Assembly (NCBI GenBank): GCA_051004815.1
Contig: JBPCJY010000230.1
Coordinates: forward strand, 1 to 23,935
Source of the DNA: JBBQXY01 sp051004815
GTDB taxonomy: Bacteria > Chloroflexota > Ktedonobacteria > Ktedonobacterales > Ktedonobacteraceae
DNA length: 23,935 nucleotides
Reading direction: 5' to 3'
The notes below the pieces were generated by a model that did not search any database, was not told the DNA's origin, and was given only the letters and a program-made list of their open reading frames with translations. Position numbers and translations under genes: made by a program. This document shows positions 23,786-23,935 of this stretch, one piece after another; position 1 is the first letter of the stretch; every line of letters starts with the position of its first letter.

Positions 23786-23915
23786 CGACCAGGGCGACCC
23801 TTGCGGTCCTTTCACGGGGAGGGCTTTTGGGAAGGAAGGGGCAAGGCGGTCATCCTGAGCGGCGCGAAGGAGGTCGGGGTCGCCCGGAAGAAGGCCCTCG
23901 CGAAGCTCAGGATAG
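23786..23915. repeat. GC-rich inverted-repeat element upstream of gcvPA
   Basis: The end of the window (23559-23935) has no supportable gene. It holds nested inverted repeats: GGGCGACC (23792-23799) with GGTCGCCC (23878-23885), GACC-CTTGC-GGTC as a small hairpin, and ATCCTGAGC (23852-23860) with GCTCAGGAT (23905-23913). The CATCCTGAGC...GCGAAGG wording is like repeated intergenic elements in Chloroflexota, so this is probably one copy of a dispersed non-coding repeat. The rest of the stretch shows nothing definite. Confidence 0.4.
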
Positions 23916-23935
23916 CAAAACCAACGCACTGCCAA

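Noticed and set aside
23559..23935. Glycine riboswitch in the gcvPA leader
   Set aside because: Glycine riboswitches often precede gcv operons, but on the minus strand I could not find the conserved aptamer core or the tandem arrangement; the structure present looks like inverted-repeat elements instead. A covariance-model search (Rfam gcvT) would settle it.

Overview
The window looks like a chromosomal segment of a Ktedonobacteria-type member of the Chloroflexota. This is inferred from gene content, not from a marker gene. The pointers are a PknB-like kinase with one membrane segment and an exposed C-terminal domain, a secreted kumamolisin-type S53 peptidase, a secreted NHL-repeat/cellulase fusion, a split glycine dehydrogenase (GcvPA/GcvPB), and long near-perfect hairpins between genes. 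Most genes have clear AGGAG-type ribosome binding sites, which I used to trim several over-long reading frames.

Layout, left to right. (1) 130-1086, minus: a DUF4395 membrane protein and a membrane-anchored thioredoxin-like protein, probably one redox operon with a good promoter. (2) 1381-3399, plus: a transmembrane Ser/Thr kinase. (3) 3423-6402, minus: a small four-helix membrane protein, an Mre11/SbcD-type nuclease and a DAO-family FAD oxidoreductase, closely packed and probably co-transcribed. (4) 6710-10008, plus: a tight three-gene cassette of a short DUF262 protein, an AAA/DUF3696 ATPase and a protein I cannot name. It has its own promoter, is visibly AT-richer than its neighbours, and ends at a 27-bp-arm hairpin. 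This is the best candidate for an undescribed (defence-like) system. (5) 10095-14402, minus: two exported proteins, an S53 peptidase and an NHL-propeller + GH5-like hydrolase. (6) 14743-16507, plus: a ring-cleaving dioxygenase overlapping a carboxylesterase, the MhqO/MhqD type of quinone/aromatic detoxification pair. (7) 16496-18348, minus: a DinB/ClbS-like protein and an FAD amine-oxidase-like flavoprotein. (8) 18450-19284, plus: a Phd/YefM-RelE/ParE toxin-antitoxin module with promoter, operator-like repeats and a 70-bp perfect palindrome as terminator. (9) 19436-20662, plus: a solitary N4-cytosine-type DNA methyltransferase with an unusual repeated C-terminal tail. (10) 20725-23558, minus: gcvPA-gcvPB, overlapping by ATGA. 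The last 377 bases hold no gene, only GC-rich inverted-repeat material.

The window alternates housekeeping or metabolic genes (gcvP, Mre11, flavoproteins) with accessory islands (the DUF262 cassette, the TA module and the methyltransferase). The accessory genes are AT-richer and are bounded by strong hairpins, which suggests transfer. No tRNA, rRNA, CRISPR array or insertion sequence was seen.
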